Origin: Erythroxylum novogranatense
Taxonomy: Eukaryota > Streptophyta > Magnoliopsida > Malpighiales > Erythroxylaceae
Direction: 5' to 3'
Length of the DNA stretch: 64,000 nt
Assembly: GCA_029891385.1 (NCBI GenBank)
Contig: CM057233.1
Coordinates: 48,686,063-48,750,062 of the forward strand
Below, piece by piece: positions 20,986-31,650 of this stretch; position 1 is the stretch's first letter; every line of letters starts with the position of its first letter. The position numbers were made by a program, and so were the translations under genes. Below the pieces are notes generated by a model. The model saw only the letters and a program-made list of their open reading frames with translations. It was not told where the DNA came from and ran no database searches.

Positions 20986-23900
20986 CATCACCATATTGAG
21001 GTTGCGTCTAATTTCTTTAAAGCGATCTTCACTTAGTGGTTTTGTGAAGATATCTGCCCACTGATATTTTGTTTCTACGAATTGCAGACTGACGACTTTC
21101 TTCTGAACGTAATCTCTCAAGAAATGATGTCTGACTTCTATGTGCTTCACCCTTGAATGTTGAATTGGATTCTTTGACAAGCTAATGGCGCTGGTGTTGT
21201 CGCAGTATATTGGAATCTCTTCTTCTTGTATTGAGTAGTCCTCCAATTGATACTTGATCCACAATACTTGTGAACAACAACTTGCGGAAGACATAAATTC
21301 AGCTTCGGCAGTTGATAATGCAATCGAGCTTTGTCTCTTGCTTGACCATGACACCAGGTTTGGTCCAAGAAAGTGACAGCCACCACTCGTGCTCTTCCTT
21401 TCGATCCTATCACCGGCATAGTCCGCATCGCAATATCCATTCATCCTGAAATTTTTACCTTTCTCATACATTAAGCAAAGATCAAGAGTACCGCGAGATA
21501 TCTCAAAATTCGTTACAAAGAATATAATGAGATTCTCTAGATCGCCTGAAACCTTGCACACAAGCATACACCTTGAATAGAATGTCGTCTACTTGTCAGA
21601 AGATAAAGCAAAGAACCAATCATCCTCTAAATAGGGTTTGATCCACCTTCTTACCACTTTCGTCTTTTGACAACAAGTTTGAAGGATGCATCGGGTAGAC
21701 ATATGTTTAACACGCATATATCAAACTTAGACAACAATTCTTTAAGATATTTTTGTTGATGGATAAAATCTTATCCTTAGTTTGCTTTACTTGCAATCCA
21801 AGAAAGAATTTTAACTCACCCATCATGCTCATCTCAAATTCATTTTTCATTAGATTTTCAAAACTCATGCATAACCTTTTTAAAGTTGCACCAAAAATAA
21901 TATCATCAACATAAATTTGCACAATAATGAAATCATTACTCAAGTTCTTTCTAAAAGAGTTTTGTCTACTTTACCTCTAGTAAATCCATTTTCTATAAGA
22001 GATGAACTCGACGATCATACCAAGCTCTAGGGGCTGTTTCATCCATATAAGGCTTTATGAAGTCTCAGACATGATCTGGATACTTTATGTCCTCAAATCC
22101 GGAGGTTGCTTAACATAGACTTTTTCATCTATAAAACCATTCGAAATGCACTTTTTACATCCATCCAAAAAGCTTTATGTCATGAGAAACCGTGATATGC
22201 AAGCAAGATCCTTATTGCTTCAAGTCTTGCTCTCGGAGCATATGTCTCATTGTAGTCTATTCCTTCTTGTTGATTATAGCCTTGTGCTACTAATCTTGCC
22301 TTGTTGCGACTTACTTTTCCTGATTCGTCTAGTTTATTCTTGAATACCCATCTAGTACCAATAATGGATTTCTTTTCAGGTTTAGGAACTAAGGACCAGA
22401 CTTTATTTCTACAAAATTGATTCAACTCCTCTTGCATAGCTAGTATCCATGCTTCATCTTTTAGCGCTTCATCAATCTTCTTAGGTTCTACTTCAGATAT
22501 AAATGCCACGTTGGCTTCTCTTCTGAACTTGGACCTTGTTCGAACACCTTCTGAGGTTTCTCCAATAATTGACTCTTTAGGATGAGAACTTTTGTATCTC
22601 CAATCTTTCTTTAACTCCAAATTCTTCGAAATGTCTTTCTTTTCGTCATATAGTGTTTCTGATGAAGATACTTCTATGTACTCCATCAAAGGCATCAGTA
22701 ATAAAGATCATTATATGATTCCTCTTCCTTATTGGGTTGAGAGCTATCATCGAACTTGACATGAATAGTTTCTTCAATGTCTTTGAGGTGAGGTTGTAGA
22801 CTCTAAATGCCTTTGAGGTGAGAGAATAACCTAGAAATATTCCCGAAAGTGTCTTTGCATCAAACTTGTCCGTAACTTCCTTTGTGTTCGAATAGTGCAC
22901 TTGCAACCAAAAGGATAGAAATAAGAAATGTTTGGTTTCCTTCCATTCCACAACTCATAGGAGTTTTCTTCAATATTGGTCGCAGCAACACTCTATTCTG
23001 AATATAGCATGTTGTATTGATGCTTCGCTTGAAATATTTAGGAAGATTCATCTCGCACAAAGATTGTTCTTGCCATCTCTTGAATCGTCCTATTCTTTCT
23101 TTCAACAACTCCATTCTCGTCATGGAGTCCTTGGGGCGAGAAGTTATGGAAAATTCCATTTTCTTCGCAGAATACTCTAAACTTCTCATTTTGAATTCTC
23201 CACCATGATCACTCCTTATGCTGGCTATAGACACTCCTTTTCATTCAGAACCTCATGGAAAGGTTTCTAAAGCACTTGAAAGACTCATCTTTATGTGCCA
23301 GAAAAAGTATCCAACAAAACCTTGTAAAATCATCAATAATGACAAGTCCATACTTCTTTCCACCAAGACTTATTGTCCTTGTTGGACCAAATAAATCCAT
23401 ATGTAACAACTCTAGTGGTCTAGATGAAGTTACGAAATGTTTTGAAGAGAAAGAGGTTTTAACTTGTTTCCCTTTCTGACAACTTTCACAAAAGAAATCT
23501 TTGTTAAAACAAATTTGTGGCAAACCTTTTACCAAATCATGTTTCAAAAGTTTTGAAATATGTTTAAAACTGACATGACCTAGTTTTTTATGCCAGATCA
23601 GTCTTTCTTCTTCAGTAGATAAAAAACATGAAATATTTTGAGATTGAAAATCGTCTAAATCAATTTTGTAAAGATTGTTTCGTCTTTTGGCCGAAAAGAA
23701 AATAGAACCATCTTTGTTTCTGACTTCACAAAAGTTTTGGTTGAATGTAACTTCAAAACCATAATCACATAATTGACTAATACTTATCAAGTTATGCTTT
23801 AGACCATCAACTAGCAGTACGTTGTTAATGCATGCATGGGAATTCTTACCAATCTTACCAATCCCGATTATTTTTCCCTGCTTGTTGTCTCCAAAAGTTA

Positions 23901-23990
23901 CCGAACCTCCTTTCTTGTACTGAAGATCTAGGAACATAGACCTTTTTCCCGTCATGTGACGCGAGCATCCACTGTCCAAATACCAATGGT
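20956..23990 (-). pseudogene. Sirevirus-like pol: protease, integrase, RT, RNase H
   Basis: Minus-strand reading: protease WYLDSGCSRHMTG (Asp codon near 23,975); GAG-pre-integrase HHCC motif (HKKLGHVSFKHI ... CESCQKGK) near 23,550; integrase core with Asp in HMDLFGP and RSDHGGEF at about 23,210. The segment holding the catalytic Glu (about 23,100-23,130) is frameshifted. RT begins near 22,470 (WALVPKP-like, [27 protein letters not shown]), is corrupted at 21,950-22,180, and resumes with YVDD at 21,903-21,914. RNase H (GYCDADYAGD, STAEAEFMSSASC, YCDNTSAI) is open at 21,567-20,956. Together these would copy and integrate the element; at least four breaks make it inactive. Confidence 0.93.
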
Positions 23991-24033
23991 TCTTGCTGGT
24001 TCTTCCAAAGAAGGATTTCAGGGAGATATTATC

Positions 24034-25638
24034 TTATTTTAGGTACCCAGATTCTCTTGGGTCCTTTAGGTTAGTATGGTGTAATGAATGATAATAAGAC
24101 GTAGAATGAAACGTCGATGACCTTTTGAAAACCCGATTGATATCTTTTCTTATCTTTTGAACAATTGATTTCACGTAATGTCGAGACTTATTTTTAGTAA
24201 ACCCTAATCCAGCTTTTATCACTTGATGTCTGCATTTTCCTAGCATTTCATTCATCTTTTTTGTACTATTTGTAAATTTAGCTAGATCAATCGATAGATT
24301 ATTGATTCTCAGTTTCAACTGATTAATCTCTTCGGATCTATCTATAACTTTGTTTTTATTCAGTTCCTCAACTTGCTTTCTCAGACTTATATTCTCACTC
24401 TCTATCTCATGAGTATGTTTGAGGTTTTCTACATATTTTTTCTTCAACAGCTTGTACTGTTTCAGAATAGCATGAGAATCTTCTAACAATTCTGAGTATG
24501 CATCTTGTATATTATCATGGCTAGAAGTTACCTCTTCATCACTTTCTTCTTCAGCTACCAGACATATGTTAGCATGTTCTGACGCTTCTGAGCTTATATC
24601 TGATTCTGATGAATCCAGATCCTCCCACGTTGCCATCATGCTTTTCTTGTTATCCCTACTCTTTTTGGGTTGTCTTTTCAACATTGGACACTCGGACTTG
24701 TAATGTCCCGGCTTATTGCATTCATAACATGTAATAGATGCTTTCTCGATTTATCCATCGTCTTTGCCGCTGTTCCTTCTGAATGTTGAATTTCCTTTGG
24801 ACTTCTTTTTCCACATTCTTCTTATCTTTCTTGAAATGAAAGATAGCTCGTCGTCTTCATCACTTGATTCAGATTCGACTTCCGGAATCATCATCCTTGA
24901 TTCTTCAATCTTTAATGCCTTTGATGTATTCCTCTTTGTCTTCTTCTTCGGATCTTGTGATTCATTTGACCCGCTTTGAGCGCTATGGACTTCTCTTTTG
25001 GGCTTATCTTCGATCAAGCTCTACTTCGTATCTTCAACGATCCAAGCAATTCATCAAGCTTCAAGACGCTTAAGTCTTTGGCTTCTTGTACAGCAGCTAC
25101 TTTGGGTCTCCATCTTTTGGCGACTCCTCAAAATCTTTCAACATGGTCTTGATCATTGTACGCTCTTCCAAGAGCTTTTAGCCCATTAACAATTGTTCAA
25201 ATCTTCCAAACATTTGATCAATGGTCTCTTCTTCTTTCATTTTGAACAACTCGCATCGATGCACCGTATGCTTATCTTGGACTCCTTGACTTGATTTGTT
25301 CCTTCATGTGCAATTGATAATGTATCCCACATTTCTTTGGCGTTGTCGCATCCATGAACTTTGTCATATTCGCTTCGCTCAATGCACAACTCAAGAAAAT
25401 TTCGCTTGAGTTTAGTTGAAATCTTGCTTTCGCTTCTACCGTCCATCTTTCTCGTGGAATTGGATTTTATCATCATCTTCGTGTGTATGGTCCGCTCGAT
25501 GATGTCCCAAAGGTCAATGTGAGTAGATTTGATAAACAATCTCATCCGGTCCTTCCAATAGTGGTAGTCTTCACCATTGAATGCTGGAGGTCTAGTGACT
25601 GAAGCTCCTTCGGCAATATACGTGTGTGATTCCACCAT
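24034..25638 (-). pseudogene. Sirevirus-like gag with CCHC knuckle and coiled coil
   Basis: The minus-strand start is ATG at 25,638, only about 43 bases after the primer site. The opening (PPAFNGEDYHYWKDRMRLFI) is the signature of plant Sirevirus gag proteins. The frame shifts near 25,240 and passes an acidic Ser/Glu stretch (about 24,900-24,830). The zinc knuckle CYECNKPGHYKSEC (CX2CX4HX4C) is at 24,688-24,729. The C-terminal part (24,684-24,034) has an acidic segment and a long Leu/Ile heptad-like coiled coil around 24,440-24,240. The knuckle is intact, unlike that of the plus-strand copia element. Frames on the opposite strand here are shadows. Confidence 0.9.
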
Positions 25639-25680
25639 TTTCTTTAATTCACACTTTTTTATAGTGATTCTTGAACACCA

Positions 25681-25693
25681 GGCTCTGATACCA
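25681..25693 (-). promoter_or_regulatory. Primer binding site, tRNA-iMet (minus strand)
   Basis: The minus strand reads TGGTATCAGAGCC, a perfect initiator-tRNA-Met complement, two bases from the 5' LTR end at 25,696. Confidence 0.95.
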
Positions 25694-25695
25694 AT

Positions 25696-26586
25696 TGAAG
25701 TGAATCACACGTTAATATATTGAACAATAATATGATCAAGATACACAAGAAGGGGGGGTTGAATTGTGATAAACTTTTCGTTAATCCCCTTTTTAAAAAA
25801 ATTGCTTGTTCTTTCGAAAACTTATCGTAAATCAATTCGTAACTAGTTTGAACAACTTTGTTAATCTTGAAAACTACGATATAAGTAATATGAGAGTAGA
25901 AAGAAAAAACACAGCAATTTATCCTGGTTCACCCCAAACCGTGGGCTACGCCCATCCTCGATATCCTTCGAGATTTCACTATCTCTCAATTGTTTACAAG
26001 TATTCTTTCGATCGAGCCTCTCCAGTCTCTTTACAAAGAAGTATTATTTTACTCTTAGCCTCTTCAGCTATCTCGTAACACTTTCTAATTGAAAGAATAG
26101 TAAAGAGCTTGTTACAATAGAAATGCTCTTAACACTGTTCACTCGAAATATCGTTCACAATTTTTCTCTCAGATAATCTGAAAAATCAAAAGTTGAATAC
26201 TCAGAGTTTCATAAAGTTGCATGAAGTTGTTTCTTCTTCAATCTCGACTCTTATTTATAGTCGGTTTCTTCAACTGTTTCTTGAATATCTGCTTCTTGAA
26301 TCTTGAAAGAAACGGTTATTCAGTTTGACTCCGTAACTAACTCAAACTGATGTTTCTTTCTTCCGTCTGATTTTCTTGTATCAGCTGCTTTTCTCTTGTA
26401 AAGCTTCCGTCTGATTTTCTTTTTGTAACGCTTTCGTCTGCTTTTCTTCAACTGATTCTTACTTCGGCTGATTTTTCTCCTTCAGCTGTTTTTTACTTCT
26501 CATGCGTCCATCTACTTTTCATTTGTATATTTCTCTTTGTTTATCATCAAAATTATTTAATACGTGAAGTCTGATTTGACTTAACA
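25696..26586 (-). repeat. 5' LTR of Sirevirus-like element
   Basis: 891 bp, TG...CA, followed on the plus strand by the GTTTA target duplication. The minus strand has TATAAATAA at 26,251-26,259, a likely promoter. The frame at 25,806-26,078 is LTR sequence. Confidence 0.95.
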
Positions 26587-27110
26587 GTTTATGCACTTGA
26601 GAGCATCTTGCAAGCTGAATAGTTTTGCTTCTTGTGACCATAATTTCTTCTCTAGACCTCCAAATGACTTGATTCTTAAACCAATAGGTTCCTAACACAT
26701 TATTCTACATCTTCATAAATATTGGTAACATTCTGAATTGATTTGAAAAAGAATGATTAAATAAAAGTGAGGGGATATGTTAGAATAGTATGAACTGGTA
26801 TGATTTCACTAAACATGCTTGGGTATTTCGGTTATATCTTGATCTCTAGATTTCCAAATGATATGATTTTTGGTTTGGAGTAAACTAGAACATAGGAATA
26901 CAGGTTTTCTAAAAAATAAAATAATAATTCAGTCTCTAAGACTTTCAATTTTTGGATGGAAGTTGAGTATGGTGTATTATTTTAGGATGAGAATAGTCCA
27001 AAAATATTTGGAGAATAACTTTCAAAATACTGAACCAAATTGAATGATTTTGGTGTTATTAGAAAATTAAAGGGAAATCTGTGTACATCATGACCCTCCC
27101 TAGACTCTTA
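26587..27110 (+). repeat. Gypsy-like LTR relic, plus orientation, right part
   Basis: Continues the LTR relic of 16,684-17,071 after the Sirevirus. The block at about 26,860-27,080 ('ggagtaaactagaacatagg', 'cagtctctaagactttcaat', 'aactttcaaaat...aattgaatgatttt') is a diverged copy of plus-strand text in the giant LTRs (33,080-33,300 and 39,660-39,880). No gene. Confidence 0.6.
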
Positions 27111-28144
27111 CAAAGCGGGAAACTTTGTGCACTGAGTGCGTTGATTTTTGCTCTTAATGATAATAGTCTATTTAAATGAATTTGATAGGAATGTTGAATT
27201 TTTCAAAATAAATAAATTTATATTGTCAAAAAATGATATACTAAAATTTAAACATATTAAGAATTAATTTATCAGTATTTAATAACGATAAGATCCAATA
27301 AATTCAAATTATAATTTATCAATTAAAAATTAAATTGTCAAATGACTTATCCATACATATTAGCAAGTTCTAAGTTTCATTCAATAACTGCAATGGTAAT
27401 TGTTGTGTTATAACTTATGGGATCTTTGGAATCACTATATAAAATTATTTTAGCTTGTTATGAGTGTGACAAAAGGAAATTGAATCGAGTCACGAAAATA
27501 ACTTCTTTGTAAAAAATACGACTTTGATATCAATTTTTTTAAATGAGTGTGATCACGCTCAAGTGGGAAACATTAAATCAAGTATTTATAAGTTTATAAG
27601 TATATAGGATGGACGACCACAAAATCCACCCCATTCGTCCATTTAATTTGATAGTTGGATTCTGCTGCATTCCCTGCCCATTTGTCCATTTATATTTATC
27701 CATTTATATTAGTACTATTTATTATTATAAGTATAAATATAAGTATTCCACTGCGTTATGTGACTCATCCATGAAGTACGATTGCGTTTTAGCTTTATTC
27801 ATTCATTCAGTGGGATGTTTTTCTGTTTTTAATTTATGATATATAATCCACTGCGTTCTGTGACTCATCCACAAAGTACGACTACGTTTTAGCTTTATTC
27901 ATTCATTCAGTAGGATGGTTTTTCATTTTTCATTTTATGATATAATTAATAGTTACGATAATATAATCGATTAATTATATATAATTATGTAATAAAATTA
28001 TACTTATACTTAAATAATAGTTAATGAAATAATTATGATATAATTGATTGTTATGATAATGTAATTAATTAAATATATATAATTATGTAATAAAATGGTG
28101 AATCATACTAAGCAGTTGATATTCATTTTTATTATTTAAATATG
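27111..28144. other. Gene-free AT-rich stretch with tandem duplications
   Basis: A 100 bp unit (start 'ccactgcgtt') occurs twice at 27,748-27,947. Directly after it a unit of about 98 bp ('tatgatataatt...') occurs twice to about 28,130. The 76-residue frame at 27,609-27,839 overlaps the first duplication and has no domain. Confidence 0.8.
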
Positions 28145-28660
28145 CTTAAATCATGGTGTGATTTCCATGGTTGTGAGGAGAGGAGTCACAGACGTGGTTT
28201 TCGTTTCAAAAATTCAAAAATTCCAAACTTTATATCATTAAAAAGCTAAAGGAAAGATCTATAACTTTCTTGAAGACAATTTAATTAAAATCTTCCTAAA
28301 TCAATACAGTTTAATTATAGAAGTTTCAGTCCACATATTTACCCCTTTTTCTCAGTTTTTCTTCACCATTTTTTTCTCAGTATTATTACTCAATCTTGTT
28401 GAAATGATTTCAGATGGCTAAGATTTTTGGTGGAGATATAAATCAGTATGTTACGAATCCAATGGATTAAGTCCCATGCGTTTCGGAGGTTAGGGAAAGG
28501 AGATATAGTGAAATTATTGAAGGGTGTTTGAAGCTTTTACAAACTAAAGTGGTCGCGTTTGTGCATGCAACAAAAACCCAAAAGTTGATATCGTGCCTTG
28601 TTGCAATCGCGATTTCCAGTCCAAAATAAAAGAAGCACGATCATGATTTCCCACCCTTTT
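28145..28660 (-). repeat. Gypsy-like LTR relic (minus orientation)
   Basis: 28,205-28,335 is a direct, diverged match to 15,765-15,880 of the host LTR ('aaactttatatca', 'agctaaa', 'agatctat', 'gaagacaatttt', 'aatcttccta', 'gaagtttcag'). 28,405-28,500 matches 15,465-15,565. The two blocks are in swapped order relative to the host LTR. A word cluster 'gtcgcg...gtgcatgc...gcaatcgcgat' lies at 28,550-28,620. No gene. Confidence 0.55.
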
Positions 28661-29756
28661 TTCTAAAAAATGTTGCGTTTCTTGCAAAAACCTACTTTTT
28701 CACTTTTTCTTCTTCTTTTTTTCTTTAATTCTTATCAAAATTTTCACTTTTTCTTGATCATTTAATCACAAATAAATCATCAAATTTATTTCATATAGTA
28801 ACAATTATTTAAGATTTACATGTATGTATAATAACATTATTATATATATTAAATATACTTAATTGATTATATTATAATAACTATTAATCATATCAAAAGG
28901 AATTTTGTTTCAATAGGATTAAAAATTTTCATTCCTATGAATCGATAATGATTGATAATAATTACAATGTAATTAATACAGTTATGTTTCTATCGGATAT
29001 TAATACTAAGCACTTATTTAACTCGAGTTCTTTTATATTGTATCGAAATTAATAATAGTTGGGTATATTAAATATTTTGAATTAATATAAACTGCTTATT
29101 ATTATTCATTATTTCAGACTAAGTATGTTAAAATATTTCAAATTTTTATTAAAGCAAAACATTTATAATTTAATCCAAAATAGCCAGACTTCCATAAATA
29201 ATCTAAGAAAAACTCGTACAAAGTATTGAGTTACTCATGATCTTAATTTATATGACAAAATACATCCTTTTGCCAAAAGAACTTTGCTGAGGTTTATAAT
29301 AGAACAAAACCTTAAGGTTTGTGAAAGAAAGTTCATGACTCATCATAGACACATAGAGTGTTAAGTATGCAAAATGAGCCAGAATTATTTGTAAAAAATA
29401 TTAATAAATATCAGCAATTATTCCCCAGTTCTTGTTGTTCCTGTATCTCATTCTTTTTGTTTTCTTTCTTCTGTTTTTATATGCTTTTTATTGCTACGAT
29501 ATCTCATTCTTTTCTTTTTCATTCCTTTTTCCTATTTTTCCCTTTCTTTTCACAATAATCACTAAACAGAACTACATTAATGTCAGCATATAATTGCTAC
29601 TAATCAATCCTAATCCTCCAAAAGAGTTGCCCAATTCAATGAGTTGTCCAATTCAATCCTTAAGTATATCGCTCAATCCTATTTCTATTATGATATAGTT
29701 TAAAGGCAACAATTCTTAACCAAATGTGCAACATAATATAGCACAAACAAACACCA
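28661..29756. other. Gene-free AT-rich stretch
   Basis: Simple AT-rich sequence with pyrimidine-rich runs. The open frame at 29,358-29,558 is Phe/Ser low complexity and not supported as a gene. I see no repeat boundary except the start of the duplicated unit at about 29,757. Confidence 0.6.
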
Positions 29757-31650
29757 TAATGACTGAAACAAAATAAGACACCGCAAAATTCATACTAATG
29801 CATAATGACAAAGAATTTAAAAACATCTAAGAAGGAAATGCATGAAACAAAAACAACAAATGAGGAGTTTTTTTTACATTGATGAAGAACGTGAAGGTGA
29901 TGGAGGTGGAGAAGGGACGTGAAGTCCTTGGATCTCTCAGGCCTTATGATTTTTCTTCTTTAACTTTCGTTGTTGACAGGCTATCAATTGCATTTGTTCA
30001 TTCATCGCATTTAGTTTTTTTGTGTGTTATTGGAAATGATAACCAATAATCTGTATACTCTTTCTCAATCCTTTGATGAACATTCGTCCTCACTTGATTT
30101 ATACGATGCAATGGGAGGTGTAGAACTGGTAGCGTCAACTGAGAACCTAAACTTATATGCAACACGTATCTGATGATCTTTAAGTTGCATCTTATCATGT
30201 AGCAATATTTTCGCGCGTCTTAAATATTGCACATCAAAAAACTCATGCTGCATAAACGTTAGTCCACTAATATCAACCTGAAAATGCTTGGCCAAAGAAG
30301 TAGGTAAATAGCCCATTCCTAGTGATGCCCCTTTCTTTGTCATAGGTTGAATCAAAGATTAGGAAAAATGAACGAACATGTTAGGTATGTGCCTTTCATC
30401 TATACAATATAATAGCGACAATTCCATAGCTAAACATTTTTTTCTTTGACTTTATTTAAAGACAGCATAACATATGAATTTATGGAGCAGTAACTGATCA
30501 ACAAAAATTATGTAACAATTCGATGCATTATGAGGATCAAACTTAGGCAAATCAGTTAAAAACATTCAATAAGTTGTAGCTGAGAAAGTCTGATGGCAAC
30601 CTTCCACCTCTGTCCTAAGAAACTGGAAAAGCTCCTGTAACAAGCTCTCATATAATCTATGAAGCTCACCTCTTAATTTGAACCAAAATTTCTTAGTTTT
30701 ATTCGATTGAAACTTCAATGATGTGAAGAATTCTAATGTGAGTTCAGGAGAAATGGGATAATCTATCTGTACAAATTGTCGCCAACTGCCTCTATTAGAG
30801 AATGCCATCACTTTATCATTTAAACCTATATGTTCTAAGAGGTTGAAATTGAAACATTGTGCAGTGAGAATCAATTTTTTTAAGAGTCAAATACCTCGAC
30901 CTTTCTTCCATTGAATAAATAGGAAAAGAAGCATTGTAATTGGCTGCAATGTCTACACCCATTTTAGTTCTCAGCTCAGTTTCAACTTCTTTAACACTTT
31001 TGTTTGATCTCGGAGGCATGACAACATAAAAACCTGCAAAAATTAATCAAAGAAATAGGACCAATTTTACAACCCTAAAAAATAGGAATCTGTGAAAATT
31101 AAAGGAATAGAGGAGAAACAAAGACAATGACGACTCGAGTGCTCGCAAATGTCAAGCTTTTAACAAAAAATTTTAACTAACTTACAAGATTTCGTAGAAA
31201 TTTTTAACAAATTCTGCGATATCTGTGAAAGGATAATTGAGTAAGAGGAGAGTAGAAAAAGAGGCACGCAAAGAAAATAAAAGACCTGTTTTAATTTACA
31301 CTTCTTATGGGCCGCAACCTGCACTGACCGTTTTAATAAAAAAATTATTTATTTTAAAATTTTAAAAAACACATTTACAATTAATGCATTTTTACAATTT
31401 TCCTCTGTTTTGTGTTAATTGCAATTTTTATATAATCAATTTCCTCTTTGAATTATAATTTATTTATTTATTTATTGTTTGAGTGTAGGAGTGACTATAA
31501 TCTTTTATTTATTTATATATATGTATATGACTCATTACAGATTTAAAATTAAGATTTCTATTTTGAACAAAAGGCTAAAATTTGTTTTATATGCTTTATT
31601 AATAATAATTATTTTACGTAATTAGTTGATCCATTGAAAAAAAATTCATC
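29757..31650. repeat. Duplicated unit, copy A, left part
   Basis: Matches 47,229-49,136 closely and collinearly. The match starts within the text 'actgaaac..aat.aagacacc.caaaattca'. It is interrupted at 31,650 by the giant LTR element and resumes at 43,038. It contains the ORF1-like pseudogene on the minus strand. See copy B (47,223-52,937). Confidence 0.85.
30027..31019 (-). pseudogene. Plant retrotransposon ORF1-like pseudogene, copy A
   Basis: The minus strand starts with MPPRSNKSVKEVE at 31,019. The central part (NRGSWRQFVQIDYPISPELT, then LEFFTSLKF) matches the 'G.w..f......y..LtLEFl.tl' pattern common to ATHILA ORF-1-like and related plant transposon proteins. Later come 'TEVEGCHQTFSATTYW' and 'RHIPNMFVHFS' segments in a region where such proteins hold 'lyLL.c......d.g' helices. 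The C-terminal frame (30,355-30,065) ends in an acidic Ser/Glu tail. There are frameshifts near 30,880 and stops near 30,560 and 30,360. The role of these proteins is unknown. The same gene in copy B has kept different parts open, so together they show one former reading frame of roughly 330 residues. Confidence 0.6.

Larger units (their letters stand above)
17072..26586 (-). mobile_element. Sirevirus-like Ty1/copia retrotransposon (minus strand)
   Basis: A complete 9.5 kb element flanked by GTTTA duplications (17,067-17,071 and 26,587-26,591). The minus-strand order is 5' LTR (25,696-26,586), tRNA-iMet primer site, gag with CCHC knuckle, protease, integrase, RT, RNase H, an extra frame of about 2.5 kb, polypurine tract and 3' LTR (17,072-18,034). 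The long gag with coiled coil, the extra env-position frame, and the polypurine tract in AAAAGGGGAGAA context match Sireviruses (the SIRE1/Maximus group). Several frameshifts and stops inactivate it. Confidence 0.93.

Noticed and set aside
20729..21064. Plus-strand repeated-peptide frame
   Set aside because: It is an antisense reading of the 54 bp tandem array at the end of pol.
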